NCBI GenBank assembly: GCA_900549895.1
Contig: URQG01000058.1
Location: 1-9,415 of the forward strand
From: an uncultured Lachnobacterium sp.
Lineage (GTDB): Bacteria > Bacillota > Clostridia > Lachnospirales > Lachnospiraceae
Direction: 5' to 3'
DNA length: 9,415 nucleotides
Shown: in pieces, positions 7,212-9,415 of the stretch
Position numbering within the stretch: the first letter of the stretch is position 1
How the letters are laid out: each line of letters starts with the position of its first letter
The notes under the pieces: generated by a model
Database searches by the model: none
The model's input: only the letters and a program-made list of their open reading frames with translations
What the model was told of the DNA's origin: nothing
Translations under genes and position numbers: made by a program

Positions 7212-8061
7212 AGATGGTTCCGGAAATCGTGAGGGTGGTGACTCCCGGATCGGTGCTGATCGTGCCGGTTGCCGGATTTGTGATAAAGGTTGCGGCCGGC
7301 ACGGTGATACGTCCGGCGACAGTTGCAAATTCGCCGGTTGTTTCATCGTAAGTATAGTCGGTATTCAGTACAAGCGCTGTGCCGTTCAGCGTTGCAGTCA
7401 GGTTGGACAGGCGAGGCGTGAAAGTATCAGTGACAACAATTCCGGCTGCGGCATCGGCAGCGGTATTACCGGAGTTCTGAATCTGGAACGTGTAGGTCAG
7501 AGTTCCGTTTTCAGTAACCGGAACCGGGCTGACAGACTTGGTGATTGCAAGAATTGGAGCGGCGACAACACCGACGGTTTCTTCTGCGGTGATGGAAGTG
7601 ATTCCTCCGCCCTCCGCAGTGACAATATTTGTGATTGCTGATTCACTTTGTAGAGGGGCAAACGCATTTGTCTGTGTTTCATAGGCAATGATCGCATTGC
7701 CTCCGGCAGGAACATTGATTCCCGTAATGGAGAGCGGCGGTCCTGCGGTAACGGTTGGTGTGGTCTGCAAAACCCCATTTACATAATATTTTACAGAGTC
7801 AGCAAGATAGTTAAGAGGAGTCAGCGTGGCTGTCCCGGAAGCGTAAGCTCCAAGGTTGTCGGTCAGAGTAAGACCGTTTATCGGGAGTGTGCCTGAATTC
7901 AGAATGCTGATGACATAGGTGATAGGTCCGTTTGGATCATATTGGTCCCGTACAGCAGTCTTGGTCATGGAAAGTACTTCAAGAATTTCCCCTACAGCAA
8001 TGTTTGAATTTGTTACGGAATTGCCGTAACGCAATTGAGCCTGATTTGTAAATCTTGGCAT
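7210..8061 (-). CDS. DUF11 domain-containing protein without export signal
   Basis: A 283-residue protein with ATG at 8061 behind AAAGGAGG (8068-8075). Two immunoglobulin-like DUF11 units (conserved repeat TIGR01451) are visible. The first is at about 30-150, with LSMTKTAVRDQYDPNGPITYVISILNSG broken across 30-57 and LTLTDNLG at 64-71. The second is at about 170-283, with LAITKSVSPVPV at 171-182, YTFQIQNSGNT at 190-200 and VVTDTF at 209-214. The first 20 residues (MPRFTNQAQL...) are polar and not a signal peptide. There is no C-terminal LPXTG, membrane anchor or S-layer motif. The protein is rich in Thr, Ala, Asn and Gly and has neither Cys nor Trp. DUF11 units usually sit in surface or secreted proteins; small signal-less versions occur in clostridia and their role is unknown to me. 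A spore or surface structural protein is possible but unproven. It is transcribed divergently from the deacetylase gene. Confidence 0.85.
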   Translation of the reverse strand: MPRFTNQAQLRYGNSVTNSNIAVGEILEVLSMTKTAVRDQYDPNGPITYVISILNSGTLPINGLTLTDNLGAYASGTATLTPLNYLADSVKYYVNGVLQTTPTVTAGPPLSITGINVPAGGNAIIAYETQTNAFAPLQSESAITNIVTAEGGGITSITAEETVGVVAAPILAITKSVSPVPVTENGTLTYTFQIQNSGNTAADAAAGIVVTDTFTPRLSNLTATLNGTALVLNTDYTYDETTGEFATVAGRITVPAATFITNPATGTISTDPGVTTLTISGTI

Positions 8062-8092
8062 AATTTTTCCTCCTTTTCATATATGCGGGTAC

Positions 8093-8120
8093 ACTATAAG
8101 ATATGCATGAAATTTCTTAA
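8093..8120 (-). promoter_or_regulatory. Candidate promoter for the DUF11 gene
   Basis: On the minus strand, TTAAGA (8120-8115) and TATAGT (8098-8093) are 16 bases apart, fitting SigA with two mismatches in the -35 and one in the -10. Overlapping it, CATATCTTA (8105-8097) fits the late-sporulation SigK -10 pattern CATAnnnTA. The AC that would serve as its -35 is only about 15 bases upstream, shorter than usual. The choice between the two is open. The -35 lies inside the inverted repeat at 8111-8136. Confidence 0.4.
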
Positions 8121-8136
8121 GTGATATTAAGAAATT
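8111..8136. repeat. Perfect 10+10 bp inverted repeat, operator-like
   Basis: AATTTCTTAA (8111-8120) and TTAAGAAATT (8127-8136) are exact reverse complements separated by six bases (GTGATA). The element lies in the divergent region, overlaps the -35 of the candidate DUF11 promoter and sits about 40 bp upstream of the deacetylase -10. It is AT-rich with no T-run, so it looks more like a dimeric repressor site than a terminator. No regulator gene is in the window. Confidence 0.6.
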
Positions 8137-8175
8137 CTTTAACAAAACTTGATGGTATTCCGGGGGCGCTTCTTG

Positions 8176-8250
8176 TATGATGAACATAGATGGTTAGAGG
8201 AAAACCACCGAACCATCTGACCGACAGAAGGTAAGTATCATTTCGGTCAG
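8176..8250 (+). promoter_or_regulatory. -10 element and double-hairpin leader of the deacetylase gene
   Basis: TATGAT at 8176-8181 is a good -10 without a convincing -35: TTGATG at 8149-8154 is 21 bases away. A start near 8188 would put the first hairpin at the very 5' end of the mRNA. Hairpin 1 pairs AGATGGTT (8188-8195) with AACCATCT (8211-8218). Hairpin 2 pairs CTGACCGA (8217-8224) with TCGGTCAG (8243-8250). Both stems are perfect 8-mers and they share two bases. An alternative TGGTT-AACCA pairing (8191-8195 with 8203-8207) competes with hairpin 1. It matches no riboswitch class that I recognise. Confidence 0.45.
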
Positions 8251-8274
8251 GCAAAACAGAGGTGGAACAGGGGG

Positions 8275-9365
8275 ATGCGTATGAGAAAAATCATGCAGAG
8301 ATTGGTTATGGTATTGGTATTGGCGTTGACACTGATCAGTCCGATTGAAACGGTCAGCAGTGCGGCTTCGGAGACGGTCCGTGCTGCCGAAGCGGGAGGA
8401 GAGAATTACACAGATCCGGTGATTCCGGATATCGAAGATTCCGATTGTGAAAATACGGATACAGAAATGCCGGATAACGAGAATCCGGGCGCGGATGAGC
8501 CTGATACGGAGGAACCACAGCCGGTATTGCAGGGGCTGATTCGTGATGAGAACGGTCATTTGTTTTACTATAAGGATGGCGTTAAACTTAAAAATACATG
8601 GAAGACCGTAAACGGAAGTAAGTATTATTTCGGCAAAAGCGGCAAGGCCTATGTTGGAAAACGAAAAGTCGGCAAGGCAACCTATTATTTTGCAGACAAC
8701 GGAAAGCGCAAGACCGGATGGCGCACGATCAATGGAAAAAAATATTATTTTTCTCCGAAAAACGGTAAAATGGTAACCGGAAAGAAAACCATTTTCCATT
8801 ATTTATGTTATTTTAATGAAAAAGGCGTTTTGACACGTAAGATTGATAAAAATAAGAAAATGGTGGCTTTGACCTATGATGATGGACCGTCCATCTATAC
8901 ACCGCGTGTTTTGAAAACTCTTAAAGAAAATAACGCGGTGGCGACATTTTTTGTGGTCGGAAACCGTGTGCCGACATATTCAGACACGGTAAAGAAAGCG
9001 CATGATATGGGATGCGAAATCGGGAACCATACTTATGAACACAAGAATTTAACGCGTGTCAGTGAGGCGGAAGTTAAAAGGCAGATCACCAAAACGAACC
9101 GGAATGTAAAGAAAGTCACGGGGCAGGCGCCTGTGATCGTGCGTCCGACCGGCGGTGCAACCAATGCGAACGTTAAGCAGTGGGTGGGAATGCCGTCGAT
9201 CATCTGGTCGATCGATACGCTGGACTGGAAAACGCGCAACGCAGGCAGCACGAAGAAAGCGGTGCTTGATCACGTAAAGGACGGCGATATCGTGCTGATG
9301 CACGATCTCTACAGTGCCACGGCAAGTGCATCGGAGACGATCATTCCGGAACTGGTGAAGAGGGG
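8275..9365 (+). CDS. Secreted polysaccharide deacetylase (NodB domain) with cell-wall-binding repeats; 3' end missing
   Basis: NodB-type carbohydrate esterases (CE4) remove acetyl groups from GlcNAc or MurNAc, often in peptidoglycan, where this gives lysozyme resistance. ATG 8275 follows AGAGGTGG (8258-8265) by nine bases; ATG 8281 is an alternative. Residues 1 to about 31 form a signal peptide (MRMRK, hydrophobic core VMVLVLALTL, cleavage near SSAAS). A strongly acidic linker covers about 40-82. Choline/glucan-binding-type repeats with paired aromatics (FYYKDG, KYYFG, TYYFAD, KYYFS) cover about 84-188. The NodB domain starts near 194 with all motifs intact: YDDGPS at 201-206 (Asp202, Asp203), HTYEH at 252-256 (metal histidines), RPTGG at 290-294, DTLDW at 314-318 and LMHD at 341-344 (His343). 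The substrate is inferred. Native sequence stops near codon 364 at KRG; the next 12 residues (CLLYTSPSPRDA) come from adapter. In relatives only about 10-20 residues remain after this point. Confidence 0.92.
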
Positions 9366-9415
9366 CTGTCTCTTATACACATCTCCGAGCCCACGAGACG
9401 CGTAGTAATCTCGTA
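9366..9415 (+). other. Illumina Nextera adapter, index and P7 sequence (assembly artefact)
   Basis: 9366-9384 is exactly the Tn5 mosaic end CTGTCTCTTATACACATCT. 9385-9399 is the Nextera read-2 adapter remainder CCGAGCCCACGAGAC. 9400-9407 is an 8-base index, GCGTAGTA, which from memory is Nextera XT i7 N719. 9408-9415 (ATCTCGTA) is the start of the P7 flow-cell sequence. Fifty contiguous bases match the library design in the right order, so this is untrimmed read-through and not DNA of the organism. The stop codon at 9403-9405 is inside the index. Confidence 0.98.

Noticed and set aside
7183..7641. 152-codon plus-strand frame rich in Gly, Cys and Asp opposite the DUF11 gene
   Set aside because: It starts inside the terminator hairpin and its composition is the complement of the Thr/Ala/Val-rich DUF11 gene. 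The minus strand has the domain match, ribosome binding site and terminator.
6538..8061. The C39-like peptidase as the processing protease of a bacteriocin or RiPP system with the neighbouring gene as substrate
   Set aside because: There is no double-glycine leader peptide, ABC transporter or modification enzyme nearby. The neighbouring DUF11 protein is convergent and does not resemble a precursor peptide.
8188..8250. A known riboswitch (cyclic-di-GMP, or another class) upstream of the deacetylase gene
   Set aside because: I could not match the conserved core sequences of the classes I know, and no expression-platform terminator with a T-run is present. It is reported only as an unclassified leader structure.
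9366..9405. Novel C-terminal extension CLLYTSPSPRDA on the deacetylase, or a Tn5-like mosaic end suggesting a transposon
   Set aside because: The mosaic end is followed by Nextera adapter, index and P7 bases, so it is library-preparation sequence and not a mobile element or protein tail.
1..9415. A defence, phage, CRISPR or mobile-element cassette
   Set aside because: No integrase, transposase, repeat-spacer array, nuclease/ATPase pair or tRNA attachment site is visible. Most genes belong to ordinary chromosomal families.

Overview
The window looks like a short contig from a Gram-positive anaerobe of the Clostridia, most probably a gut Lachnospiraceae. This is inferred from the style of the SecA and its SEC-C tail, the TIGR03905-type TSCPD protein, the NhaC-type antiporter, a DUF11 protein with no signal peptide, a repeat-bearing NodB deacetylase, strong AGGAGG-type ribosome binding sites and SigA-like promoters. 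No phage, transposon, CRISPR, tRNA or rRNA is visible. The left edge cuts a gene. The right edge is not genomic: the last 50 bases are Illumina Nextera adapter, index and P7 sequence.

Layout. (1) 1-1910, minus strand: a TSCPD-domain protein followed by an asparagine-synthetase-B-like gene cut by the window edge. The latter keeps its ATP-binding synthetase domain but has lost most glutaminase active-site residues. (2) 1911-2102: divergent promoters. (3) 2103-4676, plus strand: full-length secA with a clear terminator. (4) 4677-6413: an NhaC-family sodium/proton antiporter. (5) 6538-7146: an apparently cytoplasmic C39-like papain-fold cysteine peptidase, ending at a strong GC-rich hairpin. The same hairpin serves the convergent gene. 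(6) 7210-8061, minus strand: a two-domain DUF11 protein with no recognisable export or anchoring signal. (7) 8062-8274: a divergent regulatory region with a perfect 10+10 bp inverted repeat and two tandem hairpins in the plus-strand leader. (8) 8275 to about 9365, plus strand: a secreted polysaccharide deacetylase with cell-wall-binding-type repeats, cut by the contig end.

The genes do not form one pathway. SecA would drive export of proteins such as the deacetylase, and the antiporter handles ion homeostasis. The two minus-strand genes at the left may be co-transcribed. I see no convincing new multi-gene system. The best leads are the AsnB homologue with a degenerate glutaminase domain and a terminator-like fold across its start codon, and the regulatory region between the DUF11 and deacetylase genes. 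The adapter tail must be removed before anyone interprets the C-terminus of the last protein.
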